Shown here: piece by piece, positions 54,495-63,280 of the stretch
Position numbering within the stretch: position 1 is the first letter of the stretch
How the letters are laid out: every line of letters starts with the position of its first letter
Origin: JBGSTR01 sp963707135
GTDB taxonomy: Bacteria > Pseudomonadota > Gammaproteobacteria > Chromatiales > Chromatiaceae
Length of the DNA stretch: 64,000 bases
Assembly: GCA_963707135.1 (NCBI GenBank)
Contig: CAVPOY010000043.1
Coordinates: 1 to 64,000, forward strand
Reading direction: 5' to 3'
Notes under the pieces: model-generated
What the model was told of the DNA's origin: nothing
Database searches by the model: none
Seen by the model: the letters and a program-made list of their open reading frames with translations, nothing else
Position numbers and translations under genes: made by a program

Positions 54495-56504
54495 TCAAGG
54501 CTTCCGATTCCGGGTCTTTGGGCGGGGCGTGGCCTTGGTCGGTCGAGGCCCGGCCTTGTCGGCGCTGCGGGGACCGTCTCGCCGGGGGCGCTCCGAGGCA
54601 TACCCGTCGCGTGGGGCCATCGGCCGCCGGCTCTGGCCGGAATCCCCGCGCACGGTCCGGTCGGGACGCCGGCCGGGGGCGTCCAGGACCGAGATGCGCA
54701 GGGCCCGGCCGCGGACGTAGACTCGTTTCAGGTGGTGGAGCAGCTCGCGCGGCATGCCCGACGGCAGATCGACGATGGAGTGGTCGTCGCCAATCTCGAT
54801 GCGGCCGATATAGCGGCCCTCGAGTCCAGCCTCGTTTGCGATCGCGCCGACGATCTCACCCGGCGTGACCCCGTCCCGGCGGCCGACCTCGATGCGGTGA
54901 CGAACCATGTCTATCGACCGGCGATCCCGCTCGCCGTGACTCGAGTCCCGGTCATGCGGCGGCCGTTGATGCGGTCGGGCCTCGCCGCGGTCGTCCCGCA
55001 CGGCCCGTTCCCGAGCAAATCCGGCTCGTTCCGGTCTGTCGCGCCGATCATCCAGGCCCGTCTCCCTCCGCCGCGACCTGAAGCCCGTTTCTTCGCCGGT
55101 GTTCGGTGCACCGGACTGCCGCTCGGGCCGCCGGTATCCGGCGTCGCGAGTCGGTACCTCGGGCGCCGGAGCCCGGGGAGCGGGTCCGGCATCGAGCGGG
55201 CGCTCGCGCTGGAGCAGGTAGGTCGCGGCGGCGGCAATGTCCATCAGCTCCAACTCCTGTTCCCTGCCGACCCGCGCGACCAGACGGTAGAAGAAGTCGA
55301 GGTCCTGCTCCGATAGGGTCTTCTTCAACTGCTCGGTGAAACGGTCGATGCGCGACGCGCTGAGCTCGGCGGCCGACGGCGCCTCGATCTCGGGGATGCC
55401 GCGCCTGACCGTGCGTTCGATGGCCCGAAGCATCCCGCGCTCGCGCGGCTCCACCAGCAGGATCGCGCGGCCCGACCGGCCCGCACGACCGGCACGTCCG
55501 ATCCGGTGGACATAGGCGGTCGGGTCCGTGGGTATGTCGAAGTTGATCACGTGACTGACCCGTTCCACGTCCAGCCCTCGCGCCGCGACGTCGGTGGCGA
55601 CCAGAATGTCCAGCTGACCCTGCTTGAAGCGTTCGACGGTGCGCTCGCGCAGGTCCTGGCTCATGTCCCCGCTCAGGGGCTCGGCGGCGAACCCGTGGGC
55701 CCGGAGCCTGTCCGCGAGCTCCGCGGTTCCGTTGCGGGTGCGCACGAAGATCAGGATGCCGTCGAAAGGCTCCAGCTCCAGGATGCGCGTGAGCACGTCG
55801 AGCTTATGGAAACGGGTAACGACGCAGTGGCGCTGATCGACGGTGTCGACGGTCACCGCCCCCTCGCCGACCAGGACCTCGGCGGGATCGGACAGCCGCT
55901 CGCGGGCGACCTGACGGATCGCCGGGGGCATCGTGGCCGAGAACAGGGCCACCTGACGGTCTTCTGGGGTATTCTCGAAGATCCAGTCGATGTCCTCGGC
56001 GAAGCCCATGTTCAGCATCTCGTCGGCCTCATCGAGGACCAGGCTCGTCAGCCCATCCAACGACAAGGTCCCGCGGCGCATATGATCCATGATCCGACCA
56101 GGCGTCCCGACGATGACCTGGGGGTCGCGCTGGAGCTGCCTGACCTGGAGGCCGTAGCTCTGGCCCCCGTAGATCGGCAGCACGTGAAACCCCGCCAGGT
56201 GGTGCGCGTAGCGCTGAAAGGCCTCGGCGACCTGCAGCGCCAGCTCGCGGGTCGGCGTCAGCACCAGAACCTGCGGGAGCCCGCTGTCGGCGGAGAGGCG
56301 GCTCAGAAGCGGCAGGGCGAATGCAGCCGTCTTGCCGGTTCCGGTCTGGGCCTGACCGAGCAGGTCGCGGCCGGCGAGCAGGTGCGGGATGCAGTGGCGC
56401 TGAACCTCGGTCGGTGTCTCGTATCCGAGATCGGAGACCGCCTGGGCCACGGCAGTGGATAGACCGAGCTGGGCGAAGCCGCCGGCCGCGTCGAGGGTTT
56501 CCAT
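54495..56504 (-). CDS. deaD: DEAD-box ATP-dependent RNA helicase (DeaD/CsdA type)
   Basis: 669 residues. Motifs: 'GFAQLGLSTAVAQAVSDLGY' (Q motif), 'GQAQTGTGKTAAF' (Walker A), 'TPTREL', 'LVLDEADEMLNMGF' (DEAD), 'LFSATM' (SAT) and 'YVHRIGRAGRAGRSGRAIL' (motif VI). Residues ~460-560 are an Arg/Glu-rich linker. The 'ANEAGLEGRYIGRIEIGDDH' region is a DbpA-like RNA-binding domain, and the tail is basic. It unwinds RNA in ribosome assembly and mRNA turnover, often cold-induced. Confidence 0.93.
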   Translation of the reverse strand: METLDAAGGFAQLGLSTAVAQAVSDLGYETPTEVQRHCIPHLLAGRDLLGQAQTGTGKTAAFALPLLSRLSADSGLPQVLVLTPTRELALQVAEAFQRYAHHLAGFHVLPIYGGQSYGLQVRQLQRDPQVIVGTPGRIMDHMRRGTLSLDGLTSLVLDEADEMLNMGFAEDIDWIFENTPEDRQVALFSATMPPAIRQVARERLSDPAEVLVGEGAVTVDTVDQRHCVVTRFHKLDVLTRILELEPFDGILIFVRTRNGTAELADRLRAHGFAAEPLSGDMSQDLRERTVERFKQGQLDILVATDVAARGLDVERVSHVINFDIPTDPTAYVHRIGRAGRAGRSGRAILLVEPRERGMLRAIERTVRRGIPEIEAPSAAELSASRIDRFTEQLKKTLSEQDLDFFYRLVARVGREQELELMDIAAAATYLLQRERPLDAGPAPRAPAPEVPTRDAGYRRPERQSGAPNTGEETGFRSRRRETGLDDRRDRPERAGFARERAVRDDRGEARPHQRPPHDRDSSHGERDRRSIDMVRHRIEVGRRDGVTPGEIVGAIANEAGLEGRYIGRIEIGDDHSIVDLPSGMPRELLHHLKRVYVRGRALRISVLDAPGRRPDRTVRGDSGQSRRPMAPRDGYASERPRRDGPRSADKAGPRPTKATPRPKTRNRKP

Positions 56505-56672
56505 GGGTAGACCTTGAGAGGGCGCGGATTGACCGAACCGGCCGCCGCGAAAGCAAACGAAAAGGATGTATCAAAGGTCGACGGAAAGCAATCGTCAGTG
56601 CGTCTCTCGGGTCGCCGCTTTGTCCCGCGTTCGGTAGGTACCGGCATATTCGGAAACAGGGGGCTCGGCCTC

Positions 56673-57110
56673 ATGAGTCTTGCGGCTTGGCTGTTTCAAG
56701 GCGAACAGCGTTTCTTCCCGGGCCAGCGCTGGGTCAGCGTCTCGCTGCGCAGCCTGCACCTGGTCGGCGTGGCCGGAATGGGGGCCGGTATTCTGGGCCC
56801 TGGCGCGCCGACCGGCACGGGGCTCACGTACCTGATCCTGACCCTGGCCACCGGTGTTGCGCTGACGCTGGTTTACGCCTGGTCCGACGGGCGCTGGCTG
56901 GTTCAGCTCAGCGGCCAGTCGATCCTGGTCAAGCTGTTACTGATCGCGCTGATCCCGCTGTGGCCCGCGGCTGCGCCGGCGCTGTTCATCGCCACCATAC
57001 TGGTCTCAGGGCTAATCTCCCACGCGCCGGCCCGAGTTCGCCACTTTGAGCCCCTGAGGTGGCGCTCGAGCGGGCGCAGAGGGACCCGGGGTGCGGGGCG
57101 GACTCCTTGA
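56673..57110 (+). CDS. Uncharacterised small membrane protein
   Basis: 145 residues with about four hydrophobic segments ('LRSLHLVGVAGMGAGILG', 'GLTYLILTLATGVALTLVYA', 'SILVKLLLIALIPLW', 'ALFIATILVSGLISHAPARV') and a basic tail. No family recognised. ATG 56673 is used, since the upstream extension is not hydrophobic and lies over the divergent helicase promoter. The gene that follows is on the same strand. Confidence 0.65.
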   Translation: MSLAAWLFQGEQRFFPGQRWVSVSLRSLHLVGVAGMGAGILGPGAPTGTGLTYLILTLATGVALTLVYAWSDGRWLVQLSGQSILVKLLLIALIPLWPAAAPALFIATILVSGLISHAPARVRHFEPLRWRSSGRRGTRGAGRTP

Positions 57111-57203
57111 TCGTGCGCCGGCGGGCGCGTCGTGCGCGGCGGGCGGGGCTGACCTACGGGTTCGAGACAAGCGTCCCGGTTGCGGGACCGGGTGCACAGG
57201 TCG

Positions 57204-58043
57204 ATGAGCATCGATGCCGACTACCTTGAACTGCTGGACCGAATCGTCGAGTCTCTGCCGCCGGTGGAGGTCACCGATCTCTATCTGCCGGACCTGATCG
57301 AGGACGGCAGCTACCGCGACGAGTTCGGATTCGTTCTCCTTTCCGACGGCAGCGTCGGGCCTTTCTACGTCAGTCTCGAGCCCGTCCTGGCAACCCTGCG
57401 GGCGCGGTTTCCGGAGCGCAAGCGGTCGCGGATGGAAGCGGCGGACCTCGCACGCCGGCTCGCCGGAGGGGACCTCGCCGAACGGGCGCTGGCGCTTGGC
57501 GCGTTCAATGCCCTGAGCCATCGGTTAATGCGCCGCGCCGGGTACCGGCCGCCGGACCGCGGCCCGTCAAAGGAGATGGTGCCGCTGGACGCCGGAGCGC
57601 CAATCGGTATGGTCGGCTACTTCTGTCCGGTGATCGATCGGCTGGTGGAGTCCGGGAACCGGGTGCTGGTCCTGGAACAGCTGCCGGAGCGGGTGCCGGA
57701 GCGTGCAAACGTCCTGCTGACGACCTCACCGGCGGATCTGGCCGCCTGCGGGCAGGTGCTGTGCACGGCCTCGGTCCTGATAAACGATACGCTCGACGAT
57801 CTGCTGGCCGTCTGTGCGCGTGGCGTGCGTTTTCAGCTGATCGGGCCCACTGGAAGCGGACTGCCCGACGTGCTGTTCGCGCGCGGCTTGGAGTCGGTCG
57901 GCGGCATCCTGTTCGATGACCCGCTGCTGTTGGAGCAGGTACTTGCCAGGCGTGAATCCTGGGGCTCCGCCGGCCGGAAATACGAGATTCGAGCCGATGA
58001 CTACCCGGGTGTGGAGCGCCTGATCGCGGACGGCGAACGATGA
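57204..58043 (+). CDS. DUF364-type putative heavy-metal chelation protein
   Basis: 279 residues. 'EMVPLDAGAPIGMVGYFCPV' and 'LCTASVLINDTLDDLLAVCA', with 'FQLIGPTGSGLPDVLFARG' at the end, match the DUF364 Rossmann-like domain, in which conserved acidic and polar residues are proposed to bind a ligand or metal. Function is not established. ATG 57204 begins 'MSIDADYLELLDRIVESLPP'. Confidence 0.7.
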   Translation: MSIDADYLELLDRIVESLPPVEVTDLYLPDLIEDGSYRDEFGFVLLSDGSVGPFYVSLEPVLATLRARFPERKRSRMEAADLARRLAGGDLAERALALGAFNALSHRLMRRAGYRPPDRGPSKEMVPLDAGAPIGMVGYFCPVIDRLVESGNRVLVLEQLPERVPERANVLLTTSPADLAACGQVLCTASVLINDTLDDLLAVCARGVRFQLIGPTGSGLPDVLFARGLESVGGILFDDPLLLEQVLARRESWGSAGRKYEIRADDYPGVERLIADGER

Positions 58044-58091
58044 CCGCGCTGTCCGTTTCAGGGATGCAATCGATCGGCGTCGGGCAAGACC

Positions 58092-58457
58092 TCAACGCAT
58101 GACCATCACCTGGATGCCGGCCAGCCGCAGGGCGGCGAGCACGGCACCGGCATCCGGTTCCCGAACGGCGACCCGGTGCGCGCCCCGGAAGACCCCGTGC
58201 AGATCCAGGTGCAGCTGCTCGACGTCCGCCTCGCGCCCGAGCCCGCTGAACACCCGATTCAGTAGCTGGGCGACCTGCAGATGCGGTGAATCGGTAAAAT
58301 AGATCGCCTCGCGGGCGGGACAGTAGCAGACGCGGCCCGCGGCCAGCCGGTGAAAGATCTCCGCCTCGCTGGACGCGGCAAGGATCTGCGGGTCGGCGCG
58401 TCCCCGGCGGCAGGCGAGGGCGGTCTTGCTGTCGACGGGGCCGGTGCCTCCCGGCAT
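58092..58457 (-). CDS. Uncharacterised 121-aa protein
   Basis: Contains 'RVCYCPAREAIYFTDSPHLQ' and 'VAQLLNRVFSGLG', with a C-terminal 'VLAALRLAGIQVMVMR'. No family recognised; soluble. Its 3' end faces the DUF364 gene. The N-terminal ~15 residues may be over-extended. Confidence 0.5.
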   Translation of the reverse strand: MPGGTGPVDSKTALACRRGRADPQILAASSEAEIFHRLAAGRVCYCPAREAIYFTDSPHLQVAQLLNRVFSGLGREADVEQLHLDLHGVFRGAHRVAVREPDAGAVLAALRLAGIQVMVMR

Positions 58458-58545
58458 GTAGGCGATCTCCGTGAGGGGGCGGGTCTCGCGAGTCCCGGGA
58501 GCCCGCGCCTAGCGGGGCGCGAGAGAACTGGTTCCGGGCTGCACT

Positions 58546-58755
58546 CTACGCCGGCGTGGCGGGGTGCGAAAGATGCGAGCGGCTTGCCTCCCAGTTGGAT
58601 TGCTCGATCAGGCTGAGGGCCTCCCGCGAGAGCCGCAAATGGGTGTCCGGCTCGAAGGACCGTCCGTTCCGCCACAGGATTTCGGCGTCGTCCGCCATCA
58701 GGGGCAGACCCTGGCGGCAGAGCTCCCAAACGGCTTGAGACTGGCTGATGGTCAT
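58546..58755 (-). CDS. Uncharacterised 69-aa protein
   Basis: 'MTISQSQAVWELCRQGLPLM' then 'EILWRNGRSFEPDTHLRLSR'. Small, soluble, no family recognised. Codon use and a clear start (AGGAGAA before ATG 58755) support a real gene. It lies 88 bases upstream of the 121-aa gene on the same strand. Confidence 0.55.
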   Translation of the reverse strand: MTISQSQAVWELCRQGLPLMADDAEILWRNGRSFEPDTHLRLSREALSLIEQSNWEASRSHLSHPATPA

Positions 58756-59054
58756 CGCGTTCTCCTGGATCCCGGCTCCGGCCGGGCGAGTCAGTGGTTT
58801 ACCCTGACTAAAAGGCTAGGCCGGCCGACCCCGGTCCGGTATGGGACCTTTGCCCGGGGCGGGCGACTGCACATTCCGGGAATGCTGTAGGAAAATTCCG
58901 ACAGGGTCGCCGGTCGGCCGATCATCGATTGGTCAAGCGCCCTGACCGAAGCGGGTCGCGGTGCTAACCGCGCCCGCCGGGGTGTTGGCGGACGCGTCCG
59001 CAACGTTGGGGGAATCGACGCCTGGGCCTGACCCGGGCAGGGAGATGCTCTTTG
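58756..59054. other. Intergenic region between divergent genes
   Basis: 299 bases; no gene supported. Both flanking small genes must have promoters here; no strong consensus pair is evident. Confidence 0.4.
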
Positions 59055-59516
59055 ATGAAGTGGTTGTTTCTGGCGCTGACGGTGCCCGTCGTTCTTCTGG
59101 CGGGCGGGCTTCTGCTGAATCGGCCGCCGCTGCTCTCGCCACCGGGGGTCTTCGAGCGTCTGAAGGCCTACCTGACGACGAACGTCGCCGAGACCCGTCC
59201 GGATCACCGGTTCCCGGAGCTTCGCACACCGCTCGTCCCGCTCGAGACGGGGGAGGCGCGCACCGCCGTTTTGGCCGCGATGCAGGAGCTAGGCTGGCAG
59301 CAGGTGGAGGTCGCGAGCGACGGGATCCGGGCCGTGGTCGTATCGCGGCTTTTTCGGTTCCGGGACGACGTGACGGTGCGACTGGAAGAGATTGACGGCG
59401 GGACGCGGCTGCATGCGCGCTCGGCCTCCCGGGTCGGCAAGGGGGACCTGGCGGCGAACGCCGGCCATCTGCGGGCTCTCTTCGCCGCCGTGGATCGTCT
59501 CGCGATCGAGCGCTGA
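59055..59516 (+). CDS. DUF1499-type exported or membrane protein
   Basis: 153 residues. N-terminal hydrophobic segment ('MKWLFLALTVPVVLLAGGLL') then 'VAETRPDHRFPELRTPLVPL' and 'SRLFRFRDDVTVRLEE' with 'GGTRLHARSASRVGKGDLAA', matching DUF1499. Function unknown; the domain is common near the envelope. An in-frame TTG directly precedes the ATG; ATG is preferred. The 3' end converges on mltD. Confidence 0.75.
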   Translation: MKWLFLALTVPVVLLAGGLLLNRPPLLSPPGVFERLKAYLTTNVAETRPDHRFPELRTPLVPLETGEARTAVLAAMQELGWQQVEVASDGIRAVVVSRLFRFRDDVTVRLEEIDGGTRLHARSASRVGKGDLAANAGHLRALFAAVDRLAIER

Positions 59517-59530
59517 GGGGCCGGCGACCG

Positions 59531-60940
59531 TCAGGTGGCGGCCTCAGCGCCCTTGCGATAGATGCGGATGATGGCGCCGGTGCGGAGTCCATTTTCCGCA
59601 GTGCGGTTCCAGCGCCGCAGCTCGCTCACGGTAACGCCGTAACGGCGCGCAATCTCGCTTAGAGAATCGCCCTTGCGAACCCGGTGCGTGACCAGCCCGG
59701 ACCCGCTCTCGGTCGGGATGCGCAGGCTTTGACCCGGGAGCAGGGGATCACGTGGCGCCATGCCGTTGAAGTCGGCGAGGCTCTGGATATCGACGCCCTT
59801 GGCGCTGGCGACCGAACCCAGGGTCTCCCCGGCCCGGACCATGTGAATGCTGCCTTCCGTCATCATCGGGCGAGCCGGCTTAGGGGGGGCGGCGCTAGCG
59901 ACAAACGTGGCGGCGGAGGGCGAGGCGGGCACCACCCGTGCGCTGGCGAGTCCGGCGCTGACCTTACGGCCGGTGCCGGCCGGGACCAGCAGCCCCGGTC
60001 CGTACGGAGCGGTCTGTCCGCGCTTGAGCGCCGGGTTCAGCCGCTTGAGCTCGGAGAGTTGCACGCCGCTGGCCTGGGCCACGCGTGCGAGCTCCACGGG
60101 CCTGTCGGTGCGAACCAGCTCGACCTGCGGGCGGTCCGGGACCGGTGGCAGGTTTAGTCCGTAGGTGCGGGGCTCCGACACCAGTCGCGCGGCAGCGAGG
60201 ATCTGGGGGACATAGTTCTCGGTCTCGTTCGGAAGGTCCAGGGACCAGAAGTCCGTGGGCATGCCGCGCCGACGATTCGCCGCCTGGGCCGACTCAACCC
60301 TACCGGGGCCGCAGTTGTAGGCCGCCATGGCCAGTTCCCAGTCGCCGCCGAAACGCCGGTTCAGCATCTGCAGATAGTCCATCGCGGCGCGTGTCGAGGC
60401 CACCAGGTCGCGGCGGCCGTCATACGAGCTGTCCTGGTGCAGCCCCATCTCACGGCCCGTGTAGGGCATGAACTGCCAGATGCCGGCCGCCGCCTTGGGA
60501 GAGGTCGCCCCCGGGTTGTAGCGGCTCTCCACGTGCGGAAGCAGGGCCAGCTCTGCCGGAAAGCCGCGGCGCTCGATCTCGCCGACGATCACGTGCAGGT
60601 AGGGCCGCGCCCGCTGCGAGAGCTTCGCGAGGTACAGCGGGTCGCGGCGAAATGTCTGGACCTTGCCGTCGATTCGGGGGTTGGCCTTAAGATCCAGCCG
60701 CATCCCGGCACGTACGCGGGCCCACAGGTCGCCGCCGGAGCCCTGTCCGATGACGCGTACGTCGGTGGCCGGCCTCACGTAGCCGTAGTCCAGCGCCGAC
60801 ACCATTCCGGGGTACTCGCCATAGCCGCTGTCGGCGCGAGCGAGGGCCGTCTTCTTGGCGCAGCCGGTAGCGATGAGAGCAGGTACGAGCAAGGCGGCGA
60901 GCGCGCCGGCCCGGCGCGCCGAACGGATCAAGTCAGACAT
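59531..60940 (-). CDS. mltD: Membrane-bound lytic murein transglycosylase D
   Basis: 469 residues. A lipobox, 'LIATGC', puts the lipidated Cys at residue 27. The SLT catalytic domain has 'ELALLPHVESRYNPGATSPK' with the catalytic Glu in 'HVESRY' and 'AAGIWQFMPYTGREMGL', 'AMAAYNCGPGRVES'. Then LysM repeats: a degenerate one ~300-350, and two clear ones, 'MVRAGETLGSVASAKGV' and 'HRVRKGDSLSEIARRYGV'. It cleaves peptidoglycan glycan strands from the outer membrane side. Start ATG 60940. Confidence 0.94.
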   Translation of the reverse strand: MSDLIRSARRAGALAALLVPALIATGCAKKTALARADSGYGEYPGMVSALDYGYVRPATDVRVIGQGSGGDLWARVRAGMRLDLKANPRIDGKVQTFRRDPLYLAKLSQRARPYLHVIVGEIERRGFPAELALLPHVESRYNPGATSPKAAAGIWQFMPYTGREMGLHQDSSYDGRRDLVASTRAAMDYLQMLNRRFGGDWELAMAAYNCGPGRVESAQAANRRRGMPTDFWSLDLPNETENYVPQILAAARLVSEPRTYGLNLPPVPDRPQVELVRTDRPVELARVAQASGVQLSELKRLNPALKRGQTAPYGPGLLVPAGTGRKVSAGLASARVVPASPSAATFVASAAPPKPARPMMTEGSIHMVRAGETLGSVASAKGVDIQSLADFNGMAPRDPLLPGQSLRIPTESGSGLVTHRVRKGDSLSEIARRYGVTVSELRRWNRTAENGLRTGAIIRIYRKGAEAAT

Positions 60941-61129
60941 AAGCACCCCGGGACAAACGTGGAAACTTGTTCGGATTGTCTTTATTTTCCGATCAGTTGG
61001 CCGCGGATAATACGCAACCGCGCGGCCGATTGCCAGACACCGGCGATGGTTTGGCCCCGGGGGGCTGACCGGGACCAGGACAGCGAGCGGATTCACGGTT
61101 ACCATGCCCGGGTCTGATGAGGCACCTCC

Positions 61130-61921
61130 ATGACGGCTAGCAACGGTTCAGGAACAAGGCTCTCGGGGCTCGAGGATTGGTACCGGTCTCCGCTGGGACA
61201 GGCGGTCGCGGCGCTGGAGAGTGCGCGCGTCCAGGGGATGCTGAGCGACACCTTCGGGTACTACCTGGTGCAGATCGGGATCACCGGGTGCTTCGTCGAT
61301 GCGATCGCCTCCAGCCGGATTCGGCATCGGATACTGATGCCATGCGGGGCGCCGTCCGGACAGCCTGAGCTGGAGATCGTCGGATCCCCGGCGCAGTTAC
61401 CGCTCGCCAGCGACAGCGTCGACGCGGTCCTGTTGCCCCACACGCTCGAGTTCGCCCCGGATCCCCAGGCGGTGTTGCGCGAGGTCGAGCGGGTCCTGAT
61501 CCCCGAGGGGCGGGTGTTTCTGCTGGGTTTTAATGCGCTGAGTCCCTGGGGGGTGTGGCGGATCGCAAACGCTCAGCGAACGCGTGCGCCCTGGAGCGGG
61601 AGATTCCTGACCGCCTCGCGCGTCGAGGACTGGCTGTCGCTGCTGGGCTTCGACGTGGAGCTGCGCGAGCACATCATGCACCGACCGCCGTTCCGGGGCG
61701 CCCTCGGGAGCCGCTTCGCCATGTTCGACACCCTGGGCAGCCGTTTCTGGCCCGGGCTCGGGGCCGTCTACGCGATCCGTGCCGTCAAGCGCGTAGCCAC
61801 CGTGACGCCGCTGAGGCCGTCCTGGTCGCGCCGTCGCGCCCTGCTGGCGGGCGGCGCCGTCGAGCCCACGACCCGGGAGGGGCTGCCGGAACGGGCGGCG
61901 CGCTCCGCGGCGTCGCGGTGA
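61130..61921 (+). CDS. Class I SAM methyltransferase (YafS-like)
   Basis: 263 residues. 'LPLASDSVDAVLLPHTLEFA' and 'VLREVERVLIPEGRVFLLGF' form the type 11 methyltransferase core; the SAM-binding glycine motif is poorly conserved. Position upstream of rnhA and dnaQ is that of E. coli yafS. The E. coli neighbour gloB, between mltD and yafS, is absent here. The substrate is unknown. Confidence 0.8.
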   Translation: MTASNGSGTRLSGLEDWYRSPLGQAVAALESARVQGMLSDTFGYYLVQIGITGCFVDAIASSRIRHRILMPCGAPSGQPELEIVGSPAQLPLASDSVDAVLLPHTLEFAPDPQAVLREVERVLIPEGRVFLLGFNALSPWGVWRIANAQRTRAPWSGRFLTASRVEDWLSLLGFDVELREHIMHRPPFRGALGSRFAMFDTLGSRFWPGLGAVYAIRAVKRVATVTPLRPSWSRRRALLAGGAVEPTTREGLPERAARSAASR

Positions 61922-61958
61922 GCCGAGGCGGGACGGTACGGCTTGCGGCGCGCGGCTG

Positions 61959-62393
61959 ATGGCCGAGTGCGTCGAGGCCTTTACCGATGGCGCCTGCAAG
62001 GGCAACCCTGGTCCCGGGGGCTGGGGCGTGGTGCTGCGCTGGTCAGGTACCGAGAAGGAGCTTTGGGGCGGCGAGCGGGCCACGACAAACAACCGCATGG
62101 AGCTGATGGCCGTGATCGCGGCGCTCGAGGCGCTGAAGCGGCCGATCTGCGTCGAGCTGACCACGGACTCGCAGTACGTGAAGCGCGGCGTCACCGAGTG
62201 GATGTCGCGCTGGAAACGCAACGGCTGGCGCACCGCCGGCGGCGGGTCGGTCAAAAACCGGGACCTCTGGGAACGGCTCGACTCGGCCCTCGGTGGCCAC
62301 GAGGTGCGCTGGCACTGGGTGCGGGGTCATACCGGACACATCGAGAACGAGCGGGCCGACCGTCTCGCCAATAAGGGCATCCCGCCGGGTTAA
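61959..62393 (+). CDS. rnhA: Ribonuclease HI
   Basis: 144 residues. 'EAFTDGACKGNPGPGGWGVV' (first Asp), 'NNRMELMAVIAALEAL' (Glu), 'LTTDSQYVKRGVTEWM' (Asp) and 'WVRGHTGHIENERADRLAN' (His and last Asp) complete the active site. It removes RNA from RNA-DNA hybrids. The ATG at 61959 is 37 bases after the methyltransferase stop. Confidence 0.96.
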   Translation: MAECVEAFTDGACKGNPGPGGWGVVLRWSGTEKELWGGERATTNNRMELMAVIAALEALKRPICVELTTDSQYVKRGVTEWMSRWKRNGWRTAGGGSVKNRDLWERLDSALGGHEVRWHWVRGHTGHIENERADRLANKGIPPG

Positions 62394-62470
62394 GCGGATC
62401 TCGGCCGCACGCTGTCCGCCCGTTCGCCGACTCCACCAAGACCCGCTGCAAGACGGAGGCTCCGGACCAA

Positions 62471-63202
62471 ATGCGTCAAATCGTGCTCGATACGGAAACC
62501 ACCGGTCTCGACCCCCAGGAGGGGCATCGGATCATCGAGATCGGCTGCGTCGAGCTTCTCGACCGTCGGCTCAGCCGGAACAACTTCCACCAGTACATCC
62601 AGCCAGACCGGGAGATCGACGCCGGCGCGATTGACGTACACGGCATCACCAACGAGCTCCTGGCCGACAAGCCGCGCTTCGCGGAGATCGCCGAGGACTT
62701 CCTGCGTTACGTCGAGGGCGCCGAGCTCATCATCCACAACGCCGCCTTCGATGTCGGCTTCCTGGACCACGAGCTGAGTCTCTGGGGGGAGGGCGCGGCG
62801 CGCATCGGCGAGATCTGCGAGATCACCGATACCCTGGCGATGGCGCGACGCCTGCACCCGGGTCAGCGCAACAGCCTGGACGCCCTGTGCAAGCGCTACG
62901 GCGTCGACAACTCCCAGCGGGATCTGCACGGCGCGCTGCTGGACGCGGAGATCCTGGCCGACGTCTATCTGGCCATGACCGGCGGACAGGTATCGCTGCA
63001 CCTCGGCGGCGAGGGTCCGCACGAGTCCGGGCGCGGGCGCTCGCCGGCACACCGCGGGCGCATCCGTGCCGATCGGCCCCGGTTGCCGGTGGTGCGCGCG
63101 GATCCCGCCGACCTCGCCGCCCACGCGGAGCGGCTCGCGGCAATCGATTCCCTTAGCGCCGAAGGTTGCCTCTGGCTCCAACTCGGCGCCGACCGGCGCT
63201 AG
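62471..63202 (+). CDS. dnaQ: DNA polymerase III epsilon (proofreading) subunit
   Basis: 243 residues. Exo I 'QIVLDTETTGLDPQEGHRII' (DxE), Exo II 'IIHNAAFDVGFLDHEL', and Exo III region 'RDLHGALLDAEILADVYLAM' with His and Asp. The C-terminal tail binds the polymerase subunit. It lies 77 bases after rnhA on the same strand. The rnhA-dnaQ order is conserved, although divergent in E. coli. Confidence 0.95.
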   Translation: MRQIVLDTETTGLDPQEGHRIIEIGCVELLDRRLSRNNFHQYIQPDREIDAGAIDVHGITNELLADKPRFAEIAEDFLRYVEGAELIIHNAAFDVGFLDHELSLWGEGAARIGEICEITDTLAMARRLHPGQRNSLDALCKRYGVDNSQRDLHGALLDAEILADVYLAMTGGQVSLHLGGEGPHESGRGRSPAHRGRIRADRPRLPVVRADPADLAAHAERLAAIDSLSAEGCLWLQLGADRR

Positions 63203-63230
63203 GTCCAAGGCGGTTAGGATGCACTCAACG

Positions 63231-63251
63231 CGAGCCCCTAGACGGGGCTCG
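63231..63251. terminator. Bidirectional terminator between dnaQ and nhaD
   Basis: A perfect 8-bp stem CGAGCCCC / GGGGCTCG with loop TAGAC, placed between convergent genes. There is no strong T-run on either side. Confidence 0.55.
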
Positions 63252-63280
63252 GCTGGGACATGTGGGGTGGCCGGTGGCGG